From Rubrivirga sp046845755 (GTDB lineage: Bacteria; Bacteroidota; Rhodothermia; Rhodothermales; Rubricoccaceae): a stretch of DNA of 64,000 nt. The stretch is taken from assembly GCF_046845755.1 (NCBI RefSeq), contig NZ_CP177357.1, positions 1,922,001 to 1,986,000 on the forward strand. Reading direction: 5' to 3'. A program made the translations under genes and the position numbers. Of this stretch, positions 51,918 to 59,968 are shown piece after piece. Each line of letters begins with the position of its first letter. Position 1 is the stretch's first letter. The notes beneath the pieces were generated by a model. That model was not told where the DNA came from and searched no databases. It saw nothing but the letters and a program-made list of their open reading frames with translations.

Positions 51918-54851
51918 TCAGGGTGCCTTTTTGCGGGCGCGGCTGCGCGGCGGCGGCGCGGCCTCCACGACGAGAGGTGCCGTCGCCGTCGCCCCGCCGA
52001 CATCGACCTCGACGACGTACTCGCCGGGGACGAGGTAGAACGCGCCCGTGTCCTCGCCCGCCTCGGCGTCGTCCGACAACGCCCGGTCCGCGCGCAGGGC
52101 ATACATCGTCAGGTTGAGGCCCGGGTCGGCGGCGTCGGTGAACGAGTGGACCGCGGTGCCAGCGGCGTCGAGGATGCGGACCGTGGCGGTCCCGCTGTCG
52201 GCGGACCAGTACGCGATCTCGACCTCGGGCTCGCGGGGGTCGGACCACGTGTAGCCGATCGTCCCCCAGTCGTCGCGGTGGCGCGTCGTGTCGGGCGCGA
52301 AGACGTGGACGGCGCGCGCGCGGACCGCGGCGGTCAGGTCCGCGATGTGCCCGGTGTCGGCGATCCAGATCGACCGTCCGTGCGTGCCGACGACCAGGTC
52401 GCGCTCGCGCGCCTGGACCACGAGGTCGTGGACGGGAGCGCGGGGGAGCGTCACGCCCTCCCCCACAGTGTCGAACGGGCCGGGCGCCTCGGGCGCGGCG
52501 GCGCGCTGGCCATGGAACGGCGCGAAGCTCGCGCCGCGGTCGAGCGACACGTAGAGCCCGCCGTCGGTCCCGACGTAGAGCACGTCGGGGTTGTGCGGGT
52601 CCTCCTTCGCCACATTCACCGGCTCGGCGGGCAGGTCGGTGCCGAGCCGGGTCCACGTGCGGCCGAGGTCGTCGGAGGCGAAGACGTGGGACGCGAAGTG
52701 GTCCCAGCGGTAGCCGTTGAGGGCGACGACGAGCCGGTCGCGATCGTGGCCGGAGAGCTCGACGCGGCTCACCCACAGGTCGGCGGGCAGGCCGACCGAG
52801 CGGTCCTGCCAGCTTTTGCCGCCGTCGCGGCTCGTCCACACCCGGCCGTCGTCGGTGCCCGCCGCCAGCAGGCCGAACTCGAGGGGTGACTCGTGGAGCG
52901 AGGTCAACGTGCCGTAGGGGACGTCGCCGGGGCGGCCGCCGCCGGTCAGGTCGGCGGACATGGTCTCCCACGTCTCGCCCCGGTCGAGCGAGCGGTGGAC
53001 CTTGTTGGACCCGAAGTACAGCACGTCCGGGGCGTGGCGCGAGAGCCAGATCGGGGCCTGCCAATTCCAGCGGTACGGGCGCTCGCCGAGCTCGTGCTGC
53101 GGCACGATCCGCTCCGCCCGGCCCTCGCCGCTCCGGTTCGTGCGGAAGTAGTTGCCGAACTGGAAGCCGGTGTAGACCGTCCCGTCGCGGTCGTCGATCT
53201 GGACCTGCATCCCGTCGCCGCCGAGCAGGCGCCGGTACGGGTACTCGCCCTCGGCGCGCCAGCCCTCGCCAGCGTCGTAGTCGCTCGGGCCGACCCAGAC
53301 GCCGTTGTCCTGGAGCCCGCCGTAGACGTTGTACGGCTCGGCGTCGTCAACGGCGACCGTGTAAAACTGCCCGACAGCCGGGCGGTTGAGCTTGGTCCAC
53401 GAGGCGCCGCCGTCGTACGTCACGTTGAGGCCGCCGTCGTTGCCCGAGATGGCGTAGCCCGGGCGCGTGGGGTCGAGCCACAGGTCGTGATGGTCGACGT
53501 GGACGTGCGCGTCGTCGGCGCGCTGCCACGTCGCGCCGCCATCGACGGAGGCGACGAGCGGGACACCCATCACGTAAAGGCGGTCGGCGTCGTGCGGGTC
53601 GACGCGCAGGACCGAGAAATAGTAGCCGTAGGAGTAGAACAGGTCGTCGAGCGGGCCCTCGTGCGTGCGCGTCCACGACCGGCCGCTGTCGTCGGAGCGG
53701 TACACCTCAGCGCCGACGACGGGCGTGTCGAAGAGTTGGGCGTTCGCGTCTTCCAGGAAGGCCACCAGGTCGGCGGGCGTGATGCGGCCCTCGCGGACGT
53801 CGTCGAGGATGCTCTCGGCGGTGTAGCTGTACGGGACGTTGTTGGCGTCCAGGAAGGCGTTGAGGTCGTCTTCGGCGAGCGCGAGGAAGGCGTCGCGCGA
53901 GATCGTCCGGAGCACGTCGCGCGTGACGGCCGGGGCGTCGGGGTCGTCCTCGTCCGGCCGCCGCGCCTGGTTGTCGACGACGGCCCAGACGGTCGTCCCG
54001 TGCGTCGCCACGCCGATGCGGCCGACGGTCGCGCCGGTCGGGAAGCCCGAGCCTTCGATCGTCAGGCGGCTCCACGAGGCGCCGTCGTCGTCGGACGCCC
54101 AGATCGCCGAGCCGGGCCCGCCTTCGCGGAAGTCCCAGGCCCGGCGCGAGCGCGTCCACGTCGCTGCGTAGAGGCGGCCGTCGGCGTCCTGGGCGAGGTC
54201 GATGGCGCCCGTGTCGGCGTCGAGCGCGAGGGTGTGCGCCCACGTCGCGCCGCCGTCGGTCGTGCGGAAGACGCCGCGCTCGGGGTTCGGGGAGTACAGG
54301 TGGCCGACGGCCGCGACGACGGCGTGCCCGGGCGCGGCGCCGAGCACGATCTTGCCGATGTGGTGGGTCTCCGCCAGCCCGAGGTGCGCCCACGAGTCGC
54401 CGCCGTCGGTGCTCCGGTAGACACCGGTCCCGGCGTACGACGACCGCGACGAGTTCGCCTCGCCGGTGCCGACCCAGATCGTCGGTTCGTCGCCCTCGGC
54501 GTCGGTCCAGTCGACTGCGAGTGCGCCGACGGTGATGGTGGGCATGTCGTCGAAGAGCGGCTCGAAGCTGGCGCCGCCCGTCGTGGTTTTCCAGACCCCG
54601 CCCGAGGCATACGCGACGATCATCGTCGACGGGTCGCCGGGCTTGCCCTCGACGGCGGCCACGCGGCCACTCATCACGGTCGGACCGACCGAGCGGAACG
54701 GGATCTCCGCCAGCGGGCTCTCGCCGTCGGGCACGACGAGCCGCTCGGCGGCGGGCGTCGGCGCGATGGCGTTCGGGAGGTGGACGACGGGGTCGACGTT
54801 CTGGGCCAGCGCGGGGGCGGCGAGGACGAGGGCGAGAGCGAGGGCGCGCAT
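51918..54851 (-). CDS. BNR/VPS10 (sortilin-like) beta-propeller exported protein
   Basis: A 977-residue protein with a signal peptide (residues 1-16, cleaved at ALAQ). Repeated Asp-box motifs follow (YRSTDGGDSWAHL, FRTTDGGATWAHT, WASDDDGASWSRL, YRSDDSGRSWTRT, VASVDGGATWQRA, WTSRDGGKSWQDR and others), the marks of a ten-bladed sortilin-type or paired seven-bladed propeller. A C-terminal beta domain follows (VEIAYWSADSGTATVRI, then GEYVVEVDVGG). Such proteins are common in this phylum and sometimes called glycosyl hydrolases, without shown activity. A basic tail (RSRARKK) ends the chain. TACCTTCA lies 28 nt upstream. Confidence 0.88.
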   Translation of the reverse strand: MRALALALVLAAPALAQNVDPVVHLPNAIAPTPAAERLVVPDGESPLAEIPFRSVGPTVMSGRVAAVEGKPGDPSTMIVAYASGGVWKTTTGGASFEPLFDDMPTITVGALAVDWTDAEGDEPTIWVGTGEANSSRSSYAGTGVYRSTDGGDSWAHLGLAETHHIGKIVLGAAPGHAVVAAVGHLYSPNPERGVFRTTDGGATWAHTLALDADTGAIDLAQDADGRLYAATWTRSRRAWDFREGGPGSAIWASDDDGASWSRLTIEGSGFPTGATVGRIGVATHGTTVWAVVDNQARRPDEDDPDAPAVTRDVLRTISRDAFLALAEDDLNAFLDANNVPYSYTAESILDDVREGRITPADLVAFLEDANAQLFDTPVVGAEVYRSDDSGRSWTRTHEGPLDDLFYSYGYYFSVLRVDPHDADRLYVMGVPLVASVDGGATWQRADDAHVHVDHHDLWLDPTRPGYAISGNDGGLNVTYDGGASWTKLNRPAVGQFYTVAVDDAEPYNVYGGLQDNGVWVGPSDYDAGEGWRAEGEYPYRRLLGGDGMQVQIDDRDGTVYTGFQFGNYFRTNRSGEGRAERIVPQHELGERPYRWNWQAPIWLSRHAPDVLYFGSNKVHRSLDRGETWETMSADLTGGGRPGDVPYGTLTSLHESPLEFGLLAAGTDDGRVWTSRDGGKSWQDRSVGLPADLWVSRVELSGHDRDRLVVALNGYRWDHFASHVFASDDLGRTWTRLGTDLPAEPVNVAKEDPHNPDVLYVGTDGGLYVSLDRGASFAPFHGQRAAAPEAPGPFDTVGEGVTLPRAPVHDLVVQARERDLVVGTHGRSIWIADTGHIADLTAAVRARAVHVFAPDTTRHRDDWGTIGYTWSDPREPEVEIAYWSADSGTATVRILDAAGTAVHSFTDAADPGLNLTMYALRADRALSDDAEAGEDTGAFYLVPGEYVVEVDVGGATATAPLVVEAAPPPRSRARKKAP

Positions 54852-54871
54852 CGGGGCGAGAGGGTGGGCCG

Positions 54872-54879
54872 TGAAGGTA
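54872..54879 (-). promoter_or_regulatory. -7-like element of BNR protein gene
   Basis: TACCTTCA, with its TA 28 nt before the ATG at 54851. It is divergent from the element at 54945. Confidence 0.4.
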
Positions 54880-54944
54880 GCGGGGAGCCGCCCGGGGTGG
54901 GGCCCGGGCACGAGCCGTCCGGCAACCGCGTTCGGGCCTCGCCG

Positions 54945-54952
54945 TACGTTGC
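54945..54952 (+). promoter_or_regulatory. -7-like element of DUF1232 gene
   Basis: TACGTTGC, with its TA 30 nt before the GTG at 54975. It supports that GTG as the start. Confidence 0.4.
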
Positions 54953-54974
54953 CCTCTCTCTCTCCCCCGTCGCT

Positions 54975-55409
54975 GTGTCCAAGACCGACCGCACGACCGC
55001 CAAGCGCGGCCTCCGCCTCGTCCGCGAGGACGCCGAAGAGCTCGCCGACAACCCGAGCCGGCTCCGCGCCGTCATCCGCCGGGCCCAGGCCCAGCTCCGC
55101 GACGACCGCTCGCGGCTCGGCACCCTGCGCGACGACGTGCCCCGGCTCACCCGCCTCGGCTCCGCCGTCGCCCGGGGCGACTACCGGCACCTCCCCTGGA
55201 AGAGCATCCTGTTCATCGCCGCCGGGCTCCTCTACTTCGTGACGCCGGCCGACCTGATCCCCGACTTTATCCTGGGCACGGGCTTCCTCGACGACGCCGT
55301 CGTGGTGGCGTACGTCATGAAGGCCATCCGCGACGACCTGGCGCGGTTCGAGGACTGGGAGCTCCAGAACACGCCCGCCGACCCGGAGACGCTCAACCCG
55401 CCGTACTAG
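54975..55409 (+). CDS. DUF1232 (YkvA-like) membrane-associated protein
   Basis: A 144-residue protein. A charged helical N-terminal half is followed by the DUF1232 core: YFVTPADLIPDFILGTGFLDDAVVVAYVM (about residues 92-120), with the PxDLIPDFxxxxGxxDD pattern. One or two membrane-associated hydrophobic stretches. The function of the family is not established. The frame has no ATG; GTG 54975 fits both the promoter element and the family start. Confidence 0.85.
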   Translation: MSKTDRTTAKRGLRLVREDAEELADNPSRLRAVIRRAQAQLRDDRSRLGTLRDDVPRLTRLGSAVARGDYRHLPWKSILFIAAGLLYFVTPADLIPDFILGTGFLDDAVVVAYVMKAIRDDLARFEDWELQNTPADPETLNPPY

Positions 55410-55455
55410 GCGCTCGCGGCGCCGATGCCCTCCGGGTGCGCGCTGCCCCCAGCGC

Positions 55456-55469
55456 CGGGAACGGGGAAC
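55456..55469. repeat. GGGGAAC heptamer repeat (2 units)
   Basis: CGGGAAC and GGGGAAC in tandem, in the convergent gap after the DUF1232 gene. Same unit as at 42290-42310. Confidence 0.4.
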
Positions 55470-55493
55470 GAACAGAGGGCGCTCGGTACAAAC

Positions 55494-55533
55494 CATCCGC
55501 CCGCCTCGGCGCGTGTGCCGAGGCGGGCGGATG
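55494..55533. terminator. Perfect 17-bp hairpin between convergent genes
   Basis: Arms 55494-55510 and 55517-55533 are exact complements around loop GCGTGT. It stands between the DUF1232 stop (55409) and the NTF2-like stop (55609), so a two-way terminator is likely although no T-run is present. A repeated palindromic element is the alternative. Confidence 0.6.
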
Positions 55534-55608
55534 TCCGGAGGCGGAGCGAGGACGCGAGATGGGGCGGTCAGAGGGCGGTCTGCCCATTCCCCTTCCCTCG
55601 TTGCCCCC

Positions 55609-55965
55609 TTACAGCTTGTAGAAGCGCTCCTCGGTGATCTGGCCGTCCTTCCACGTCTGAACGGCGACTTGGTCGTAGGTCTGCGAGCCGAAGTCGGCGT
55701 GCGTGAAGTCGAAGTGCCACTCGACGAGCGCCTTGCCCTTGTCCTCGTCGACGGCGACCGACTTGACCTCGGCGCCACGGAACTCGGTGAGGCCGTTGAC
55801 GAAGACCTCCTCATACTGGCGGTTGATGTCCTTGCCTTTGCGGGGCGGCTGGCCGGCGTCGATCATCACGACGTCGTCGGCGTAGTAGTCCTCGAAGGCG
55901 CCGAGGATGTCGCCGTTGAGGATGCGGGCGTTGAGGTCGTCGACCTTGGAGCGGAGCTCTGACAT
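55609..55965 (-). CDS. NTF2/SnoaL-like small protein
   Basis: A 118-residue protein with the cone-shaped NTF2 fold pattern: an N-terminal helix (LRSKVDDLNARILNGDILGAFEDYYADDVVMI), then strands with VEWHFDFTHADFG and QTWKDGQITEERFYKL. It lacks a signal peptide. Many SnoaL-like proteins are isomerases or simple ligand-binding proteins. Nothing here identifies a substrate. Confidence 0.8.
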   Translation of the reverse strand: MSELRSKVDDLNARILNGDILGAFEDYYADDVVMIDAGQPPRKGKDINRQYEEVFVNGLTEFRGAEVKSVAVDEDKGKALVEWHFDFTHADFGSQTYDQVAVQTWKDGQITEERFYKL

Positions 55966-55990
55966 GGGAGTGCGGGGGGGTGTCGGCCTG

Positions 55991-56734
55991 TTATTTGTTT
56001 GAACAAGCATTGTTCCCACGCGCCCCCTTCCCCGCCCACACGCACAGGTCGTAGACCGGGCACCGCCCGCACGCCGGCGCCCGCCAGCGGCAGCACCGCT
56101 GCCCGTGGAGCATGAACACCTCGTGGTGGTCGTAGACCTGCTGGGCGTCCCAGTCGGCGGGCACGAACGCCGCGAGCGCGTCGTGCGACGGCCCGACCGC
56201 CATCGACTCGGGGATCAGGCCCAGTCGCTGGGCCACGCGGTGGTGGTGGCTGTCAACGGGGAGGGCCGGCACGCGCAGGCGGCTGAACAGGAGCACGGCC
56301 GCGCTCGTGTTCGGGCCGACGCCGTTGATCTGCTGGAGCCAGCGCCGTGCCTGGTCGGCGGGCCAGTCGGCGAGCGCGTCGAGCGAGAGCCCGTCGGTCT
56401 CGGGCGCGTCGGTGACGGCGCCGAGCACGGCCTGCACGCGCGGGGCCTTCTGCTCGGGCCAGGTGCACGGCGCGAGCGCCGCCTGGACGTCGGTCGTCGG
56501 CGCGTCGCGGACGGCCTCCCACGTCGGGAAGCGCTCGCGGAGCTGGCGGTAGGCGCGGGCGCTGTCGGCGTTCTTGGTCCGGTGCGACAGGAGCGCCGAG
56601 ACGAGCTCGCTAAGCGGGTCCTTGGTGGAGAAGAACGGGACGGGGCAGCCGTAGGCGTCGCACAGCGCGTCGTGCGCCGCGAGCGCCTTGTCGCGCAGGG
56701 CGGCCGGGTCGGGTGGGGGCGAGAACAGGTCCAT
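55991..56734 (-). CDS. Endonuclease III-like HhH-GPD glycosylase lacking the lysine
   Basis: A 247-residue DNA glycosylase homologue. The helix-hairpin-helix is INGVGPNTSAAVL. The catalytic Asp is D161 in VDSHHHRV. The [4Fe-4S] ligands C215, C222, C225 and C231 follow the C-x6-C-x2-C-x5-C rule. The position of the Schiff-base lysine of Nth (GVGRKTA) is Asn142, so the protein should lack the beta-lyase reaction and may be a monofunctional glycosylase. The substrate base is unknown. It lies 26 nt upstream of the NTF2-like gene in the same direction. Confidence 0.85.
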   Translation of the reverse strand: MDLFSPPPDPAALRDKALAAHDALCDAYGCPVPFFSTKDPLSELVSALLSHRTKNADSARAYRQLRERFPTWEAVRDAPTTDVQAALAPCTWPEQKAPRVQAVLGAVTDAPETDGLSLDALADWPADQARRWLQQINGVGPNTSAAVLLFSRLRVPALPVDSHHHRVAQRLGLIPESMAVGPSHDALAAFVPADWDAQQVYDHHEVFMLHGQRCCRWRAPACGRCPVYDLCVWAGKGARGNNACSNK

Positions 56735-56774
56735 ACGCGCCCCACGCCCGGCGCCGCGAGCGGTTTGGGGCTGC

Positions 56775-56782
56775 TAGCTTTT
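56775..56782 (+). promoter_or_regulatory. -7-like element of GNAT gene
   Basis: TAGCTTTT, with its TA 36 nt before the ATG at 56811; same octamer as before the phoH-like gene. Confidence 0.45.
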
Positions 56783-56810
56783 CCGGGCCCTCCCCATTCC
56801 TAATCCCGCC

Positions 56811-57281
56811 ATGCCGTCCGTCCGCCGCGTCCCCGCCGCCGTCGTCCGTCCCCTGAGAACCGCTGTCTTGCGCCCGGGCTGGACCGACCGGCTCGCGAGC
56901 TACGACCAGGACGACACTGTCGCCGCCCACGTCGCCGCCTTCCGGGACGGGGCGAGCGAGCCCGACGGCGTCGGCACGGTCTACGCCGAGGCGCCGCCGG
57001 CCGAGCTCCGGGGCGAGATCCCCCCCGCCGCGTACGCCGACGGCGCCGCGTGGCGCTTGCGGGGCATGGCCACGTCGGAGGCCGCACGGGGGACGGGCCT
57101 GGGCCGCCTCGTGCTCGACGGCTGCTTCGACGCGGTCCGCGACGACGGCGGCCGCTTTCTGTGGTGCAACGCCCGCGTGGGCGCCCTCCCCTTCTACGAG
57201 CGGCTGGGGCTGGCGGCCGTCGGCCCCGAGTTCGACATCCCGGAGATCGGGCCCCACTTCGTGATGTGGACGGCCGTGTGA
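56811..57281 (+). CDS. GNAT-family N-acetyltransferase
   Basis: A 156-residue acetyltransferase. The acetyl-CoA loop is in RLRGMATSEAARGTGLGRLVLDGC (about residues 82-105; motif A, R-x-x-G-x-G/A form). A late NARVGALPFYERLGL segment is the usual motif B. The family acts on small amines or protein N-termini; the substrate is not predictable. The gene is alone, followed by a hairpin at 57321-57351. Confidence 0.85.
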   Translation: MPSVRRVPAAVVRPLRTAVLRPGWTDRLASYDQDDTVAAHVAAFRDGASEPDGVGTVYAEAPPAELRGEIPPAAYADGAAWRLRGMATSEAARGTGLGRLVLDGCFDAVRDDGGRFLWCNARVGALPFYERLGLAAVGPEFDIPEIGPHFVMWTAV

Positions 57282-57320
57282 GTGGGCGTTGGGGGCGCAA
57301 ACAGGGTCGGTACCGCCCCC

Positions 57321-57351
57321 CCCAGCCTGCCCGCGCGGAGGCGAGGCTGGG
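57321..57351 (+). terminator. Hairpin after GNAT gene
   Basis: CCCAGCCT (57321-57328) and AGGCTGGG (57344-57351). No T-run. A second, longer palindrome at 57420-57446 (CGGGGCCG/CGGCCCCG with CCCGC/GCGGG inside) lies just before the next promoter. Confidence 0.4.
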
Positions 57352-57419
57352 AGCGGGCGACCGGCACCGCGCCGTCCGGCGAGACGTCCCTCCCCCTGCC
57401 TCGGCGCCCTCCCAGCACT

Positions 57420-57462
57420 CGGGGCCGTCCCGCGCGGGCGGCCCCGCTTCAGGCTAGCTTCA
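57420..57462 (+). promoter_or_regulatory. Promoter region of HMG-CoA reductase gene with palindrome
   Basis: TAGCTTCA at 57455-57462, with its TA 34 nt before the ATG. The palindrome at 57420-57446 covers the place of the -33 box and may be an operator or the upstream gene's terminator. Confidence 0.4.
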
Positions 57463-57488
57463 CACGCGCCCCTCTCCTCCCCTGCCCG

Positions 57489-59033
57489 ATGAAAATCCCC
57501 TCCCTCGTCCTCCGCCAGCTGTACACGAACGGGAGCCTGACCCCGACCGACAACGGCGTCGCGTTCAGCCTCAAAAACCGGCTGACCGACGCCAAGCTGG
57601 CGGGGCTGAAGAGCGTGACCGTCGACGGGACGACCGTCGGGGCCGACCAGATCGTGCTTGGGCTTGACGACGGGAGCACCCGGCCCGCCGCCTCCGTCAC
57701 CCCGGCGAATCCGATCGACTTCCCGCTCCGCCGGATCGTGACGATCCATGTGCCCGGGGTCTCGGCCGAGGAGGGTGTCCACCAACTCAAGCTCGAGTTC
57801 TCGATCGCGGGGATGGGCGACCTGTCGTTCAAGGTCAAGGACTCCGTCGCCCCGCCGCGGCCCGACCGCGTAACGGTCCCGCGCGACCGCGAGGACGACT
57901 TCTCAGACGCCGCCATCCAGGCGCGGCAGGCGTTCGTCGAGGCGTACACCGGGAAGACGTTCGAGCACGTCAAGAAGTACTCGTTCGACCCCCACATCAC
58001 GGCGGGGAATGTGGAGGCGTTCATCGGCGTGGCGCAGGTGCCGATCGGGGTCGCCGGGCCGCTCCAGGTCAACGGCGAGCACGCCCAGGGCGAGTTCCTG
58101 ATTCCGATGGCGACCGCCGAGGGGACGCTCGTCGCCAGCTACAACCGCGGGATGAAGGTGCTCAACCTGTCCGGCGGCGTGAAGTGCACCATCTCCGACG
58201 ACGCCATGCAGCGGGCGCCGGTCTTCATCTTCGAGGACGCCCGGGGCGCGCGCGACTTCAAGGTGTGGCTCGCCGAGAACTTCGACGAGATCGCCCGGCA
58301 GGCCGAGTCCACGACCTCCGTCGGCAAGCTGAAGGAGATCGACACGTACCTCTCGAACCACTTCGCCTTTAGCCGCTTCAACTTCTCGACGGGCGACGCG
58401 GCGGGCCAGAACATGGTCGGCCGGGCGACCTTCGCGGCGTGCTCGTGGATCCTGGAGAACAACGACTCGATCCGCCGCTTCTACCTCGAGTCCAACTTCG
58501 CGACGGACAAGAAGGCGTCGATGGTCAACATCATGAAGACGCGCGGCAAGCGGGTCACGGCCGAGTGCAAGATCTCGGGCGACGTGCTCCGCGAGGTGAT
58601 GCGGGTTGAGCCGGCCGGGCTGGCGTACCACTGGGGCGTCGCGGCCGGCATCGGCTCCGTCTTGTCGGGCGCCAACAACAACGGGCTCCACAGTCCGAAC
58701 GGCATCACGGCCCTGTTTATCGCGACGGGCCAGGACGTGGCGAACGTGTCCGAGAGCTCGGCGGCGATCCTGTACGCCGAGCACACCGACGACGACGACC
58801 TCTACATGTCGATCACGATCCCGTCGCTCATCGTGGCGACGTACGGCGGCGGCGTCGGGCTGGCGACCCAGCGCGAGTGCCTCGAGATGATGGGGTGCTA
58901 CGGGAAGGGCGGGGTCCAGAAGCTGGCCGAGATCATCGCGGGCGTCGTGCTGGCGGGCGAGATCAGCCTGGCCTCGGCGATCTCGTCGAACGACTGGGTG
59001 TCGAGCCACGAGAAGTTTGGCCGCAACCGCTAG
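57489..59033 (+). CDS. 3-Hydroxy-3-methylglutaryl-CoA reductase with extra N-terminal region
   Basis: Makes mevalonate from HMG-CoA for isoprenoids. 514 residues. The catalytic part (about 135-514) has E211 in MATAEGTLVASYNRG, D303 in STGDAAGQNMV, lysine in DKKASMVN (341/342), VATYGGGVGLATQ, and a C-terminal histidine H507 in SSHEKFGRNR. The first 130 residues are beta-rich and are not part of the usual bacterial class II enzyme. The active-site motifs are nearer class I but divergent. No other mevalonate gene is adjacent. Confidence 0.9.
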   Translation: MKIPSLVLRQLYTNGSLTPTDNGVAFSLKNRLTDAKLAGLKSVTVDGTTVGADQIVLGLDDGSTRPAASVTPANPIDFPLRRIVTIHVPGVSAEEGVHQLKLEFSIAGMGDLSFKVKDSVAPPRPDRVTVPRDREDDFSDAAIQARQAFVEAYTGKTFEHVKKYSFDPHITAGNVEAFIGVAQVPIGVAGPLQVNGEHAQGEFLIPMATAEGTLVASYNRGMKVLNLSGGVKCTISDDAMQRAPVFIFEDARGARDFKVWLAENFDEIARQAESTTSVGKLKEIDTYLSNHFAFSRFNFSTGDAAGQNMVGRATFAACSWILENNDSIRRFYLESNFATDKKASMVNIMKTRGKRVTAECKISGDVLREVMRVEPAGLAYHWGVAAGIGSVLSGANNNGLHSPNGITALFIATGQDVANVSESSAAILYAEHTDDDDLYMSITIPSLIVATYGGGVGLATQRECLEMMGCYGKGGVQKLAEIIAGVVLAGEISLASAISSNDWVSSHEKFGRNR

Positions 59034-59052
59034 AGCAGCGCCCACAGACGGG

Positions 59053-59075
59053 GGCCCCGCCGCCAAGGCGGGGCC
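59053..59075. terminator. Hairpin between HMG-CoA reductase and lipoprotein genes
   Basis: GGCCCCGCC (59053-59061) pairs perfectly with GGCGGGGCC (59067-59075), 5-nt loop, between two converging stops (59033 and 59086). Probably works in both directions. Confidence 0.6.
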
Positions 59076-59085
59076 TCGTATGGAG

Positions 59086-59637
59086 TTATGGGCGGACGTG
59101 GACGTTGCCGCGCGTCGTCTCGCGGAGGTCGTTGCTGTTGCCGACGACGCTGCCGTCGGCGCAGTGCTGGTCCGCCGCGCCGTCGGCTGGGTCGAACCCG
59201 TAGGTCAGCTCCGTCGCGAGGTCGGTGCGGGGCTCGCCAAGGTCGACGACGGTCCACTTGGCCTCCTTTCCGAGGACGCCGGCGGCCGGAAACCCGTTGG
59301 AGTCGGAAAACTGGGTGATGATTCCGCCGACCCAGGCGGTCTGACCGTCGGGCGCCACCGTGAAGCACTTGATAGTGCCGTGGGCCCGGGACGAGTACCC
59401 CTCGGACCGGTAGTGCGTGGTCCAGTTGCCGCGAACGCTGCCGTTCGGGGAGCGGACGGCGTTGAAGGAGTACGTCTCCGTCGCACCAGCGCTCCCGATG
59501 GGGATCTCGACGTGGCCGGTCGCGGAGGCCCGGCCGTCGGCGTGGGCGCTTGCATCGGCGTGGGCGGTGAGGGGGGCCTCGTCGCACCCGGCGACGGCGA
59601 GGAGGAGGACGATGCTGAACGAGAGGAAGCGGGTCAT
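59086..59637 (-). CDS. Hypothetical lipoprotein
   Basis: A 183-residue protein with a lipoprotein signal (lipobox VAGC, Cys about 18). A spacer follows in which His-Ala-Asp repeats (TAHADASAHADGRAS) may bind metal. The rest is a beta-rich domain with two cysteines (C103 region IKCFTV and late QHCADG). Not recognised. A start at TTG 59685 is also possible and would suit a TAGCTTCG element 32 nt before it, but the lipoprotein signal favours ATG 59637. Confidence 0.72.
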   Translation of the reverse strand: MTRFLSFSIVLLLAVAGCDEAPLTAHADASAHADGRASATGHVEIPIGSAGATETYSFNAVRSPNGSVRGNWTTHYRSEGYSSRAHGTIKCFTVAPDGQTAWVGGIITQFSDSNGFPAAGVLGKEAKWTVVDLGEPRTDLATELTYGFDPADGAADQHCADGSVVGNSNDLRETTRGNVHVRP

Positions 59638-59735
59638 GGCGCGTGGGGGCAGCGGGGAACAGAGATGAGCGAGCGAGCGCGACAAGGCTGTGGAGCCGCA
59701 AACGGCCGGCGAAGCTAGAGTTAACGGTCCAACTC

Positions 59736-59761
59736 TTGACCTCCTGGCCGAAATATTTTTG
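59736..59761 (+). promoter_or_regulatory. Promoter of Ser/Thr kinase gene
   Basis: TTGACC (59736-59741) and TATTTTTG (59754-59761), an exact match to TAnnTTTG. It gives a leader of about 200 nt with two hairpins. Confidence 0.5.
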
Positions 59762-59858
59762 CCTCCTCCGGAACCGCCCTCGAGAGCATGGGAGCCCTCG
59801 CTGTGGGCGAGGGTACCACGTGATATGAGTCCCCACCGTCCAGGCCCCCGCGGCGAGC

Positions 59859-59879
59859 CCGTCCCCGAAACGGGGACGG
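59859..59879 (+). promoter_or_regulatory. Leader hairpin of Ser/Thr kinase gene
   Basis: A perfect 9-bp stem, CCGTCCCCG/CGGGGACGG, closed by AAA. It lies 90 nt before the ATG. Confidence 0.5.
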
Positions 59880-59968
59880 ATTCCGAACGGGTCGAGCCTC
59901 TCGCCCCTGTTGCTGGGCCTTCGCCTGATGCGCCGTACCCTCAAGGAGGTCCGACGTGACCGGCACCC

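Larger units (their letters stand above)
59638..59968. other. Divergent intergenic region, lipoprotein / Ser-Thr kinase
   Basis: These 331 bases have no gene. Toward the lipoprotein: TAGCTTCG on the minus strand at 59710-59717. Toward the kinase: TTGACC at 59736 and a perfect TAnnTTTG (TATTTTTG) at 59754-59761, then hairpins CCCTCG/CGAGGG (59795-59813) and CCGTCCCCG/CGGGGACGG with an AAA loop (59859-59879). An AAGGAGGT at 59943-59950 is the only Shine-Dalgarno-like sequence I noticed. Confidence 0.55.

Noticed and set aside
56001..56015. GAACAA-GCA-TTGTTC palindrome
   Set aside because: It lies within the last codons of the endonuclease III-like gene and is short; no T-run or promoter contact supports a function.
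59943..59958. AAGGAGGT followed by GTG as a start for the kinase or a separate gene
   Set aside because: The GTG is out of frame with the kinase and opens an Arg/Pro-rich shadow frame; ATG 59969 gives the kinase. The Shine-Dalgarno match is probably chance.
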